From NCBI GenBank assembly GCA_020637445.1, contig JACJVZ010000003.1, positions 186,001 through 250,000 on the forward strand: DNA of 64,000 bases, in the 5' to 3' direction. The notes below the pieces were generated by a model. The model saw only the letters and a program-made list of their open reading frames with translations. It was not told the DNA's origin and made no database searches. Shown one piece after another: positions 1 to 7,849 of this stretch. Position numbers and translations under genes: made by a program. The stretch comes from Calditrichota bacterium. GTDB lineage: Bacteria; Electryoneota; RPQS01. The first letter of the stretch is position 1; every line of letters begins with the position of its first letter.

Positions 1-77
1 GCTTCATCGGCAAGCTCGAAAGTCAGGTATTTGCCAGCGCGCACGTCCGTGGCAAAGGCTGCATCTTGTACGCTCAC
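1..77 (-). CDS. CheW-like chemotaxis coupling protein, N-terminal fragment
   Basis: Reading leftwards from a GTG codon at 77, preceded by GGAG eight bases upstream, the frame gives about 25 residues ending G-K-Y-L-T-F-E-L-A-D-E before it runs off the window. The pattern G-K-(Y/F)-L-T-F-x-L is typical of the first strand of CheW, the adaptor that couples chemoreceptors to the CheA kinase. Only this first strand is visible, so the call rests on a short motif. A CheW-domain part of a larger protein is also possible. If correct, it suggests a chemosensory system adjoins the window. Confidence 0.5.
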   Translation of the reverse strand, partial: MSVQDAAFATDVRAGKYLTFELADE

Positions 78-308
78 GATGCTTTCTCCAAATCAGGATT
101 ACAAGTTGATTTGCTGCATAATACAAGCAAAGCAAATGCCTATCCGAAACCCGAAGTTTTACTTCAAAAAGATTTTGCATTTCTGCGATAGGGATTGCGC
201 AGCAAAACTCTTAACCGTTTGATTTTCCTGAGTTCCAATCCGCGCAAGAACTCGACGAAGAATAGGCAAAAATTGGAGAAATTTCTCGATTTTTTTCAAT
301 TAGGCAAG

Positions 309-335
309 AAAAACCCGGCTTGCGCCGGGTTTTTT
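309..335 (-). terminator. intrinsic terminator, nitrilase-family gene
   Basis: A nine-base stem (AAACCCGGC / GCCGGGTTT) with loop TTGC is flanked by A-rich sequence on one side and a T run on the other. It lies about 20 bases past the stop codon of the leftward nitrilase gene. The symmetry would let it work in both directions. Confidence 0.75.
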
Positions 336-356
336 CAACGTTCTTGGTTTGTTCGC

Positions 357-1148
357 CTACTGCATCTGGTAGAATTCGGTGCGGCGCGTGGCGAGTGTAT
401 CGTTGTACGGATTGATAGTTTTGCTATCCGCGAGTTTTGGGTCGATTTCAACGGTCAGAACATCAGCCGAGCTGATAGAACCTGAGGCGAGATGTTCTCC
501 TTGTGTTCCCATGATGACACTTCTTCCGGTGAACGAGACAGACCTGCCGTCGCGATCTTCCGTGCCAATACGATTTGCAGTCGCTGCGAACACCGTGTTT
601 TCAAGACAGCGTGTAACCATGGCCGCCTGACAGAAAGGCAACACGAGATTGGAAGGATGCGCCACGATTTGGGCACCGCGCAAGGTTAGCGTGCGCATGA
701 CTTCGGGGAAACGCCAGTCAAAGCAGATCATAACTCCGACTCGGGCAATGCCGATGTCGTAGACATTGAACGGAATGTCGCCCGGATCGAATCGTTCGGT
801 TTCTCTGTCGAACAAGTGGACTTTTCGATAGCGGCCGATTTCACCGTGCGGTCCCATGAAGACAGATGAATTGTAAACTTGCTTGCCTTCCCTTTCAATC
901 AGTCCGATGACCATGTAGCAGTTGCGGTCGCTGCACAGCCCTCTAATCCATTTAGATGTCGGACCGTCGGGAATTTCTTCGGACAGCTCCAAACTCTCGG
1001 CGCGTCCGCGCACTTCGTAGCCGGTCAACGCGAGTTCCGGCAACACCCAGAGGTCCGCTTCCCGTTCTCCCAGCAGTTCTTCGATTTGTTTTTGGTTTTT
1101 TTTGATTTCCCCGAAGATGGGGTCAGTTTGCACGATGCCCAGAATCAT
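357..1148 (-). CDS. nitrilase/C-N hydrolase family amidohydrolase
   Basis: This 263-residue protein has the catalytic triad of the carbon-nitrogen hydrolase superfamily: Glu38 (L-P-E-L-A-L-T-G-Y), Lys109 (R-Y-R-K-V-H-L-F) and Cys142 (M-I-C-F-D-W-R-F-P-E). The length matches single-domain omega-amidase or amidase members, and no NAD synthetase domain is attached. The enzyme is expected to hydrolyse a small amide or nitrile in the cytoplasm; the substrate cannot be read from the sequence. The ATG at 1148 has no clear Shine-Dalgarno sequence. A terminator follows the stop. Its neighbour upstream is a lipoprotein gene in the same orientation, 66 bases away. Confidence 0.85.
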   Translation of the reverse strand: MILGIVQTDPIFGEIKKNQKQIEELLGEREADLWVLPELALTGYEVRGRAESLELSEEIPDGPTSKWIRGLCSDRNCYMVIGLIEREGKQVYNSSVFMGPHGEIGRYRKVHLFDRETERFDPGDIPFNVYDIGIARVGVMICFDWRFPEVMRTLTLRGAQIVAHPSNLVLPFCQAAMVTRCLENTVFAATANRIGTEDRDGRSVSFTGRSVIMGTQGEHLASGSISSADVLTVEIDPKLADSKTINPYNDTLATRRTEFYQMQ

Positions 1149-1214
1149 TGTTGTTCGTTTCGGTGCAGATAGTGTGTTTAGCCCGGCGGAAAACAGCCGG
1201 ATAGTTGAAAGTAA

Positions 1215-1772
1215 TTATCCTCTGGCGGAGCTTGCCGCTTCCGCAATATATTTTGAGATGTCGCGTGGAGATTTGAGCGACCATGTTTTGCGTCCGGCTT
1301 CGCTCAGTTTGACGCCTTCGACGGAGCCGCTCGGATCTGAGATAGTTGGAGCTTTCAGAATGAGAAGTTCGCCCGGAAGCAGCGCAACCGTGTCGCTGAT
1401 ACCACCTGCATAGGGCACCGTCTTGCGCACCCATGCTTTCGCATCGACTTCGTAACGACCCGGGGGAATATTCAGAACCGTCACAGAATGCGAGGAAGCG
1501 AGCGGAATGCGCGGCAGCCAATCGGTGTCATGGTCGCCCTTCAGAGTCACCATGGACAGCCACTCGCCGCCTTCGGGAACTTCGGGAAACGCGACGACCA
1601 ACGCGGCACGTCCTTGCTCCAGAAGCACTCCATTGGCATCCAGTCTCGGCACGGCTTCCGGGGATTTGCTTTCCTGCGTGGTACTTGTTTCGGTTGTCGC
1701 CGGAGTTTCGGTCTTTGACTTACTGCAGCCGATGACGAGCACAAAGCTCATCAGAATTAGAAGTGTTCTCAT
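1215..1772 (-). CDS. lipoprotein of unknown function
   Basis: The 185-residue product begins with a short hydrophobic signal ending in a lipobox (L-V-I-G-C, Cys16), so it should be lipidated and anchored in the envelope. A Thr/Ser/Glu-rich linker follows (residues about 18-40), and then a compact domain. The segment I-P-P-G-R-Y-E-V-D-A-K-A recalls PEGA or carboxypeptidase-regulatory-like beta folds. No enzymatic motif was found. It reads in the same direction as the nitrilase gene downstream and may be cotranscribed with it. Confidence 0.7.
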   Translation of the reverse strand: MRTLLILMSFVLVIGCSKSKTETPATTETSTTQESKSPEAVPRLDANGVLLEQGRAALVVAFPEVPEGGEWLSMVTLKGDHDTDWLPRIPLASSHSVTVLNIPPGRYEVDAKAWVRKTVPYAGGISDTVALLPGELLILKAPTISDPSGSVEGVKLSEAGRKTWSLKSPRDISKYIAEAASSARG

Positions 1773-1826
1773 TGCCCAACTTATGTTATGCCAGATTTTC
1801 TTGCTTTTTTGCCGATGCGCGGCAAC

Positions 1827-3200
1827 TCAGTATGTTCGCGGGTATCCGTAGAGCTGCATCTGGTGACTCGTGCGCGGGAGATATGACCTTGACGTGGACG
1901 AAATTCGCGAGCCGCTGATTAGGTAGGTAACTTGCAAACTTGCCCAGTAGCTGGAGTTGTGGCGTTTGTAGTGCGGTTGTTCCAAGTTTGGAACGTAGTT
2001 CCACGCGAGATCCTGCGATTGTTGAATCGACGCGGTGATACTCAAAGACTGTTCGATGTAGTAGGCAACGTCAAAACGATGCTCGACGCCCCAGCTCTGC
2101 CCGTTGTCCATGTTTCTGTCTTTGGGATCGTGAATAAACCGGTTATGTATGAGGGTGTATCCAATGATCCAGCGGTCATGCACGGCGTATGCACCTGACA
2201 AGAGCGTCGTCCAGAAAAAGCCGTCGTCGGCCGGACCAATCGGTTTTTCAAACCGTGAGTCTCCGGTAAACTGGACGTTCCACGAGAGCGGGATGTTCAC
2301 TTCAAGTCTCGGCCCGAACAACATATATTCTCCGTGGTAAACGGAGTGATCAGAAATCTCACTGTGTTCCACGTACGTGGTGTCGGCAAGATAGTCGAAT
2401 CTCGTGTAGATTGTGGTGTTTCGCTCAATATAGTTCTGATGCCAACCGTAGAGGAGCATCGAAAAGCGAACGCCTGACCAACGGGAGATAGAGTATGGCG
2501 CGATGTATTCATTGATCCGTTCAATTGCGAACGCGTCGAGATCGCCGATGAGGGCAGGATCTTTCTTAAGAACGGATTCAACTTCCCGCCAGAAATACTT
2601 GTCGTCCCGCTCGTAGCGCCGTTGGAATTCTCGTTCCCGATACATCAACTCGGCGACTTCGCGCAACGTTTCATCAGACAGATTGCCGTTGATTCTCCCG
2701 AGCTCTCGCAAGCGAATCTCGAGAACGTGCGCGCGGTAAATTCCACTGGCATCCCTCACGCGTCCCCAGCCCAACCCAAGTTCTCCGCTCAGATCATAGC
2801 GCATGTTGGCTTCGCGGCCATCGGTTATCTGCTGGTTAGCCCATTCAGGATAGCCCACCTTCGATTCGTCATGATACCAATACTGGTAGACTCCAGCACT
2901 CAGCAAGCCGGTCCCAATCAGTCCTATCGGCCGTTCAGTGGGATAATAGGCTCCGGATAAGTTTGCATCGTACGACTCTTGAGCCCTGCGATCGAGATCA
3001 GAAGACACTTGATGATAATAGTCGCTTCGAGTGCGCGTTTTATTGTCAAAGAAATTTCCCGTTCCCCGAACTCTGGCGGCGGCCTCCAAACCTAAATTCT
3101 CACTGTCAAAGAGCCAGTATCCCGTAAGTCCGCCTGACACTTCCGACCAAGAGACTCGGCTGCTTGACTGGTCATCCACACCGCGGTTTCGCTCAACCAC
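1827..3200 (-). CDS. outer-membrane beta-barrel-like protein (5' end frameshifted)
   Basis: The open frame runs leftwards from a stop at 3227 with its first start-like codon, GTG, at 3200, and yields 457 residues. Alternating hydrophobic and polar strands rich in Tyr, Trp and Arg, and a C-terminus ending in an aromatic residue, suggest an outer-membrane barrel. A charged helical stretch (about residues 165-215, with R-E-R-E-F-Q-R-R-Y-E-R-D) is inserted. The GTG has no ribosome binding site. The in-frame codons just upstream of it still read T-T-D-P-L-F-R-R, which looks like real coding sequence. The signal peptide is found in another frame (3201-3322), so the annotated start is probably not the true one. 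Function unknown. Confidence 0.65.
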   Translation of the reverse strand: MVERNRGVDDQSSSRVSWSEVSGGLTGYWLFDSENLGLEAAARVRGTGNFFDNKTRTRSDYYHQVSSDLDRRAQESYDANLSGAYYPTERPIGLIGTGLLSAGVYQYWYHDESKVGYPEWANQQITDGREANMRYDLSGELGLGWGRVRDASGIYRAHVLEIRLRELGRINGNLSDETLREVAELMYREREFQRRYERDDKYFWREVESVLKKDPALIGDLDAFAIERINEYIAPYSISRWSGVRFSMLLYGWHQNYIERNTTIYTRFDYLADTTYVEHSEISDHSVYHGEYMLFGPRLEVNIPLSWNVQFTGDSRFEKPIGPADDGFFWTTLLSGAYAVHDRWIIGYTLIHNRFIHDPKDRNMDNGQSWGVEHRFDVAYYIEQSLSITASIQQSQDLAWNYVPNLEQPHYKRHNSSYWASLQVTYLISGSRISSTSRSYLPRTSHQMQLYGYPRTY

Positions 3201-3322
3201 CCTTCGGAAGAGAGGGTCAGTTGTTTAGCTGTGTGCGTCGGTATCCGAAAATCGGAAAGTTCGTACGCGATCGAGGCGGAAAAGAACAGAGCCGAGCCGA
3301 TTAGAATCAAGAATAGTCGCAT
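3201..3322 (-). other. signal-peptide exon of the barrel gene in a different frame
   Basis: An ATG at 3322 opens a frame whose first residues (M-R-L-F-L-I-L-I-G-S-A-L-F-F) form a classical signal peptide, followed by A-Y-E-L-S-D-F-R-I-P-T-H. This frame continues to 3092, but its later residues look non-coding, while the barrel frame takes over near 3226-3200. A single base missing between 3226 and about 3200, or a minus-one slip there, would join the two parts. No classical slippery heptamer is visible. An assembly error or a recent inactivating mutation are the simplest explanations. Confidence 0.6.
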
Positions 3323-3377
3323 GATTACCCAGACCTTTCATAAGTGAGTTCGTTTTCAAGGCAATCTATTTAGAAAA

Positions 3378-3974
3378 CTAACCTACATATTCTTCCCAGT
3401 CTTCAAGAGTATCAATATCGCAAAGTTCGGGCAACAGGCCGTGGGGGATGCCGGATTCAGTCAGTCGGGCGACAGATTGGGCGAGCAGCTCGTCTCCGCT
3501 CCACGGAAGGTTACCGAAAAGTTCGGGAATTACGCGGGTCATTCCCAGTAGGTAGTACCCTCCGTCGCGGGCTTTGCCAAAGACAACGGGGAATTCATCC
3601 AAGATACGAATTGCCTGCGAAATATGCTCGGGAGTCAGACTTGGACAGTCGCTGCCGATGAGGATCACTTTTTGGGCACCGCCCTCAAAGCCGCGGATTG
3701 CCGCGACGCACATCCTTTGACCCAAGTCACCGGGGGCCTGCAGCGAATAAAAGGGGCGCATACCGAAAAATTGCTGTCCTTTGATGAAGTCAAAGGGCTC
3801 AGCAAGAGTGACTTCCACTTCGATGGATTCGTCGAGGGAATCGAGCAGTTTCCGGCACTGCTTGACCAGTTGGACGTATATTTCGTAGGCGCGTGCAGCT
3901 CCGGCGGTCTCAGCGATCCGCGATTTGACTTTGCCGATCTCGGGCATGCGCGCGAGGCAGATGAGAGTGTTCAT
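3378..3974 (-). CDS. TIGR04282-type arsenosugar-locus glycosyltransferase (DUF2064)
   Basis: The 198-residue protein has a nucleotidyltransferase-like GT-A fold. Its N-terminus carries the R-M-P-E-I-G-K-V-K-S-R pattern (about residues 9-19), followed by I-G-S-D-C-P-S-L-T (about 110) and K-A-R-D-G-G-Y-Y-L-L-G (about 133). These are the hallmarks of the DUF2064/TIGR04282 family, which travels with ArsS in arsenosugar loci. It lies 40 bases downstream of arsS in the same orientation, with an ATG at 3974 after a GGGGA ribosome binding site. A role in sugar-nucleotide chemistry is inferred from fold and context. Confidence 0.85.
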   Translation of the reverse strand: MNTLICLARMPEIGKVKSRIAETAGAARAYEIYVQLVKQCRKLLDSLDESIEVEVTLAEPFDFIKGQQFFGMRPFYSLQAPGDLGQRMCVAAIRGFEGGAQKVILIGSDCPSLTPEHISQAIRILDEFPVVFGKARDGGYYLLGMTRVIPELFGNLPWSGDELLAQSVARLTESGIPHGLLPELCDIDTLEDWEEYVG

Positions 3975-4014
3975 GCAATATTTCCCCGCGACAGGACGGG
4001 GGACTAAGCGGGGG

Positions 4015-5049
4015 TTAGGCCACGGTTCCGCCGCAAGATGAACCCGCGCCGGCCGTGCAGCCGTAGCAATGATTTCGTGTGACGATTTCGCGTGTGTTGA
4101 GCGACGGATGCCATTGGGAGATGTGTTTCGGCATACCGTGGTCGACCTTCAAGTCGAGCATTTGATTAAAGTCGCAATCATAGAGAAAGCCCTGCCAATC
4201 CACGGAAATCAGAGAGCGGCACATGACGCCGCGCGCGGCGGCGGGATTGAACGCGTTCACTAAAGCAGTCATGTAGTCTTCATAGTTGCCGCTGGTCACC
4301 AAAAAATCGAGGAAGCGTCCGATGGGCATATTGGTTATGCAATAGAGATCATTGAAGACGACGCCGTACTCTTGTTTCAGGACGCGCGCGTATTTGTCGC
4401 GCATGGCCGATTGGTTGGGAGCCATAAACGCGCCGGCAGGATTATAAACGAGATGGAGCCGCAAGCTCTCATTCGTGCCGTAGCCGAACGCATTCAGCAA
4501 CCGCAGAGCTTCAATGGATTTTTCAAAGACGCCTTCGCCGCGCTGCGCGTCCGTTTGCTTGGCTTGGAAGTACGGCAGTGAGGCGATAATTTCGACTTGA
4601 TGATTGGCCAGAAACTCCGCCAACTTTTCGTGCGGACGTGTCAGCAAGATCGTCAAATTGCAGCGATCCATGACGTGCAAACCGCGCCGTCTGCACTCTT
4701 CGACGAACCAGTAGAAATCCGGATTTAGCTCGGGAGCACCGCCGGTGATATCGACGGTGTGGATATCAGAGTCGTCGAGCACGCGCAAGCAGTGCTCAAA
4801 GATTTCGCGCGGCATAATTTCTTTGCGGTCGGGACCTGCATCAACGTGGCAATGTCCGCAAGTTTGATTGCAGAGTCTGCCGACATTGACTTGCAGAGTC
4901 TCGATTCCAGTGGCGCGCAAGGGAAACTGCTCCGCTTTGTCCAGCTTGTCGTCGAAGCGCACCCACGAGACATTTTCTTCGAGGATACGCAGTTGCTCCG
5001 TCGTATCAGCCAGCGGATTTTTCACCGCCAGCAGCGATTTTATGGTCAC
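4015..5049 (-). CDS. arsS: arsenosugar biosynthesis radical SAM protein ArsS
   Basis: The 344-residue enzyme carries the radical SAM cluster motif C-x3-C-x2-C at Cys60, Cys64 and Cys67. Next come T-G-G-A-P-E-L-N (about residue 98) and a C-terminal Cys-rich tail ending C-Y-G-C-T-A-G-A-G-S-S-C-G-G, characteristic of ArsS (DUF3641). ArsS is proposed to transfer the 5'-deoxyadenosyl group of SAM to dimethylated arsenic, making the arsenosugar precursor. The start is a GTG at 5049 with AGAGGAG upstream. A homologue in a selenium or other metalloid pathway is the alternative, but the tail and neighbours favour ArsS. Confidence 0.9.
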   Translation of the reverse strand: MTIKSLLAVKNPLADTTEQLRILEENVSWVRFDDKLDKAEQFPLRATGIETLQVNVGRLCNQTCGHCHVDAGPDRKEIMPREIFEHCLRVLDDSDIHTVDITGGAPELNPDFYWFVEECRRRGLHVMDRCNLTILLTRPHEKLAEFLANHQVEIIASLPYFQAKQTDAQRGEGVFEKSIEALRLLNAFGYGTNESLRLHLVYNPAGAFMAPNQSAMRDKYARVLKQEYGVVFNDLYCITNMPIGRFLDFLVTSGNYEDYMTALVNAFNPAAARGVMCRSLISVDWQGFLYDCDFNQMLDLKVDHGMPKHISQWHPSLNTREIVTRNHCYGCTAGAGSSCGGTVA

Positions 5050-5182
5050 GATTTATCTCCTCTTTGGCGCGAGAAGATTGGACAGATTGAAAGGATAGGG
5101 GACAAAGGACGAGAAGGACTGCTTTCAGATTTCCTATTTCCTAATTCCCATTGTGCAGAGCGACGGCCGGAGGCCGACGGTA

Positions 5183-5297
5183 GTAGGAATTCTACGAGTG
5201 CTTCCCTACGATGTTGCGCATATTCGCGACGTGGACGGTCGTAGGAATTCTACATGGAAACTTTGTCAACGATGTTGCGCATTTGCACGCCGTGGAC
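5183..5297. repeat. tandem duplicate of the 3' end of the AhpD-like gene
   Basis: Two imperfect copies lie side by side: about 5176-5237 and 5234-5297. Each contains the palindromic word GTAGGAATTCTAC (5183-5195 and 5241-5253), then A-C-G-A-T-G-T-T-G-C-G-C-A-T, then a G-T-G-G-A-C end. The right copy encodes the C-terminus of the AhpD-like protein and its TAG stop. The left copy is a decayed, untranslated version just past the stop. Confidence 0.7.
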
Positions 5298-5582
5298 TAA
5301 CGAGGCACCGCCGCGGATTGCGGCCGCGACGTGGACGGCTTCGGTCATCTCTTCTTCGGAGCAGCCTTGCTGCAAGGATTCAGTGGAATAGGCGTCGATG
5401 CAGTAGGGACATTGCACGGCATGAGCGACGGCGAGCGCGATCAGCGATTTTTCACGCGCCGACAACGCACCGTCGGCGAACACCGCACCGTACCAATCGA
5501 AAAACTTCTTCGCGAGTTCCTTGTTGCCCTTGGCGATGTCACCGAATTTTGCCAAATCGGGGGCGTTGTAATAGTGGTTCAT
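5250..5582 (-). CDS. arsenosugar-associated AhpD-like (carboxymuconolactone decarboxylase family) protein
   Basis: The 110-residue protein has the AhpD fold signature: an Ala-rich helix followed by C58-P-Y-C61-I-D-A-Y, the redox CxxC pair of alkylhydroperoxidase-like enzymes, then E-E-E-M-T-E-A-V-H-V-A-A-A-I-R-G-G. Small peroxidase-like proteins of this type are regular companions of ArsS. The chosen ATG at 5582 has a GAGAGAG ribosome binding site; longer in-frame extensions overlap the upstream DUF547 gene. It probably handles a thiol or peroxide step, but the exact reaction is not known. Its stop codon lies inside a repeated palindrome. Confidence 0.85.
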   Translation of the reverse strand: MNHYYNAPDLAKFGDIAKGNKELAKKFFDWYGAVFADGALSAREKSLIALAVAHAVQCPYCIDAYSTESLQQGCSEEEMTEAVHVAAAIRGGASLVHGVQMRNIVDKVSM

Positions 5583-5617
5583 GGTCTCTCTCAATTGTTT
5601 GCGGCGCGAAGAACGAT

Positions 5618-6340
5618 TTATTGTTTGTTCAAACTCCAATCGTATTCCGTGTAACGAATCGGCGTTTTGTTGTTGACGTCGGGATAGTAGATCTGAAACA
5701 GCGTTCGAATACCTTCCTCGTTGTCGAAGTCCTCGCGGAACCATTTGAAGATCGGCGAAACGTACAGGACTCCGTCTTCGAAGCGGTTGACTTCAGGACG
5801 TTCGCTGAGGAAAGACTTCTCTTGTTCGGCAAGTTGGTCAAAAAGTTTGGAGTCGACGTAGGCGTCGGAACGGAGAATGGGACAGCTTTTTGACGCGCAG
5901 ACGATTGCAAAGTGAATTCTCGGCTCTTTGAAATCAGCACGCAGAATATCATGTTCGACCATTCCGAGGGAGACGTTGTGGTCAAAGAGTCTGAAGAATT
6001 TCTGGTTCCATGGACTGGAAAAAAGTCCGCCGATGTCCTGAATGGTTTCGAGCGGCCAGTGATTCAGGATCAACTGCATCGCGGCGGCATTGTAGAGATT
6101 GATCAGGAAGGCGAGCTTTTCTCTCTGAGTGAACGCTTGATAGCGTTCGAAGGGAACGTCGGCGTAGGATGCGACGAACGCGTCGAGGTCCTCCCTGTCT
6201 TGCAGCAGTCCTTCGTAGTCGACCTTTCCGTTCTTGACGAATCTGTCGAGCACGGACTGGTATTGCACATACGTGTGGTCAAATGCAAACGAAGGGAGCG
6301 CACAAATCAGAACGGCAAGACACAGAATAAGTTTACGCAT
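5618..6340 (-). CDS. DUF547 domain-containing secreted protein
   Basis: The product has about 240 residues and begins with a signal peptide (M-R-K-L-I-L-C-L-A-V-L-I-C-A-L-P-S-F-A). The body matches DUF547: Y-E-G-L-L-Q-D near residue 40, E-K-L-A-F-L-I-N-L-Y-N-A-A near 75, and C-A-S-K-S-C-P near 150. The function of DUF547 is unknown; a papain-like fold has been suggested for the family. It occurs often in arsenosugar loci. The ATG at 6340 overlaps the end of the glycosyltransferase gene by eight bases, which indicates translational coupling. An in-frame ATG at 6361 would add seven residues before the signal peptide and is less likely. Confidence 0.8.
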   Translation of the reverse strand: MRKLILCLAVLICALPSFAFDHTYVQYQSVLDRFVKNGKVDYEGLLQDREDLDAFVASYADVPFERYQAFTQREKLAFLINLYNAAAMQLILNHWPLETIQDIGGLFSSPWNQKFFRLFDHNVSLGMVEHDILRADFKEPRIHFAIVCASKSCPILRSDAYVDSKLFDQLAEQEKSFLSERPEVNRFEDGVLYVSPIFKWFREDFDNEEGIRTLFQIYYPDVNNKTPIRYTEYDWSLNKQ

Positions 6341-7082
6341 CGACGTTCCCACCCTGCTCATCCAAGCGGCGAAATTTCTTTTGAATCTCTTCGGCCGATT
6401 TGCCTCTATAGTGCCACCAGAGCGTGTTAAAATTCATCGCCATTGCTTTCATTTTACCGAATTTTTCGTAGCGGCGCGCCGACGTCGTGAGAGCATCCTT
6501 GAGCAGAACGGTTTTTCCTTTTTGGGCGAGGAGTTTTTGGAAGGCGAAATCTTCCATGACCGGCCAGTCGGGAAAACCACCGAGTTCTTGGAAGACAGAT
6601 TTGCGAACAAAAAGACCCTGGTCACCCCAGGGCATCGAAAATAGTCTCGACCTGACATTGGCTCCGAATGAAATGGCGCGCATTCCGAGCGAAGAGCGGT
6701 CAAACTTCAGACGAAATGCGCCGCCCAAAAGTTCCGGACGGTTGTGGAGAACCTCAAGGATTTGCGCAATTGCCCGTTTCGGAGGCTCAGAGTCGGCATG
6801 CAAAAACCAGAGAACGTCGCCGCTGGCGACCTTCGCCCCTTGATTGAGCTGAAACCCTCGTCCCGGCGCAGCGGTTAGAACTTGGTTGGCCCAGATAGTG
6901 GCTTTGTCCACAGTGTGGTCAAGACTTCCACCATCGACGACGATGACTTCTGGTCGCGGAGCTTCTAAAGCGAGCATTTCCAAGAGAATAGGAAGCCGCT
7001 GTTCTTCGTTCAACGTGGGGATAATCACGCTGACAGAAGACTCTATCGGGCGGGCAGCGGGGATCAGTCTTGCGGGCGGCAT
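6333..7082 (-). CDS. TIGR04283-type arsenosugar glycosyltransferase (GT2 family)
   Basis: This 249-residue protein is a family 2 glycosyltransferase. S-V-S-V-I-I-P-T-L-N-E-E opens the nucleotide-binding fold (about residues 16-27). V-I-V-V-D-G-G-S-L-D-H-T follows near 46, the metal-binding L-H-A-D-S near 93, and G-D-Q-G-L-F-V-R with M-E-D-F-A-F in the second half. A long N-terminal or membrane domain is absent, as in the TIGR04283 family that accompanies ArsS. It is the first gene of the leftward arm and shares a 67-base divergent promoter region with the TVP38 gene. Confidence 0.87.
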   Translation of the reverse strand: MPPARLIPAARPIESSVSVIIPTLNEEQRLPILLEMLALEAPRPEVIVVDGGSLDHTVDKATIWANQVLTAAPGRGFQLNQGAKVASGDVLWFLHADSEPPKRAIAQILEVLHNRPELLGGAFRLKFDRSSLGMRAISFGANVRSRLFSMPWGDQGLFVRKSVFQELGGFPDWPVMEDFAFQKLLAQKGKTVLLKDALTTSARRYEKFGKMKAMAMNFNTLWWHYRGKSAEEIQKKFRRLDEQGGNVDA

Positions 7083-7149
7083 TCGGGTTCGCTATCTTTC
7101 ATAATTAGGCAATATAGCCAAAGACAAACGAAACCTCAATTGGAGACCT

Positions 7150-7848
7150 ATGCACTCGAACACGCGAAAGACCTGGGGAAAGTGGTTCATCGCGCTGTTG
7201 GGAGTCGGCGGGCTGGTTTATGTTCTTTTACGATTTCCGATCGGAGACTGGCTCAGGTCACAACTCGTTGAAATAAAAGAGCTTGGATTTAGCGGGTACG
7301 TGTGGTTTGTCGTTCTGTATGTCGTTGCAACCGTGGCGAACTTTCCAGCCTCTGTATTAACATTGGGAGCCGGGGCTGTATTTGGGATTTTAACTGGATC
7401 TGTTTTGGTTGTGATTGGTGCGACACTGGGGGCGACAGCGGCGTTCTTGGTGGGAAGGTATTTAGCGCGCGGAGCCGTGGCGAAGAAAGTCGAAACTAAT
7501 CCACGTTTTCGTGCCGTGGATGAAGCCGTGGGCCGGGAAGGATTCAAGATTGTGTTGATGACGAGACTTTCCCCTGTATTTCCGTTCGTGCTTTTGAACT
7601 ATGCTTACGGGATCACAAAGGTCAGGCTGCGGGATTATTTTTGGGCATCGCTGATTGGGATGATTCCCGGAACGGTTTTATATGTTTATCTTGGTGCCTT
7701 GGCCGCGTCGGTGGCAACAGGAGAGTTGCCGGAAAGTCCGGCTCGCAGAGTGTTTACTGTTTTGGGTTTGGTGGTTACGATAGTGGTGACCGTTTACGTG
7801 ACGAAAATTGCGCGCAGAGCTTTGCGCGACGTGGAAGGAGCGGCATAA
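7150..7848 (+). CDS. TVP38/TMEM64 (DedA-like SNARE-associated) membrane protein
   Basis: The 232-residue protein has several hydrophobic segments and the TVP38 core. N-F-P-A-S-V-L-T-L-G-A-G-A-V-F-G (about residues 58-73) is followed by G-A-T-L-G-A-T-A-A-F-L-V-G-R and then T-R-L-S-P-V-F-P-F-V-L-L-N-Y. The family lies in the inner membrane and is implicated in lipid scrambling or small-solute movement. In ArsS-type loci it is regularly paired with a MerA-like flavoprotein, as here, where the next gene begins one base after this stop. The ATG at 7150 has GGAG nearby. Confidence 0.85.
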   Translation: MHSNTRKTWGKWFIALLGVGGLVYVLLRFPIGDWLRSQLVEIKELGFSGYVWFVVLYVVATVANFPASVLTLGAGAVFGILTGSVLVVIGATLGATAAFLVGRYLARGAVAKKVETNPRFRAVDEAVGREGFKIVLMTRLSPVFPFVLLNYAYGITKVRLRDYFWASLIGMIPGTVLYVYLGALAASVATGELPESPARRVFTVLGLVVTIVVTVYVTKIARRALRDVEGAA

Positions 7849-7849
7849 G

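Noticed and set aside
3195..3235. Programmed minus-one frameshifting in the barrel gene
   Set aside because: No slippery heptamer or downstream pseudoknot is evident; mutation or assembly error is simpler.
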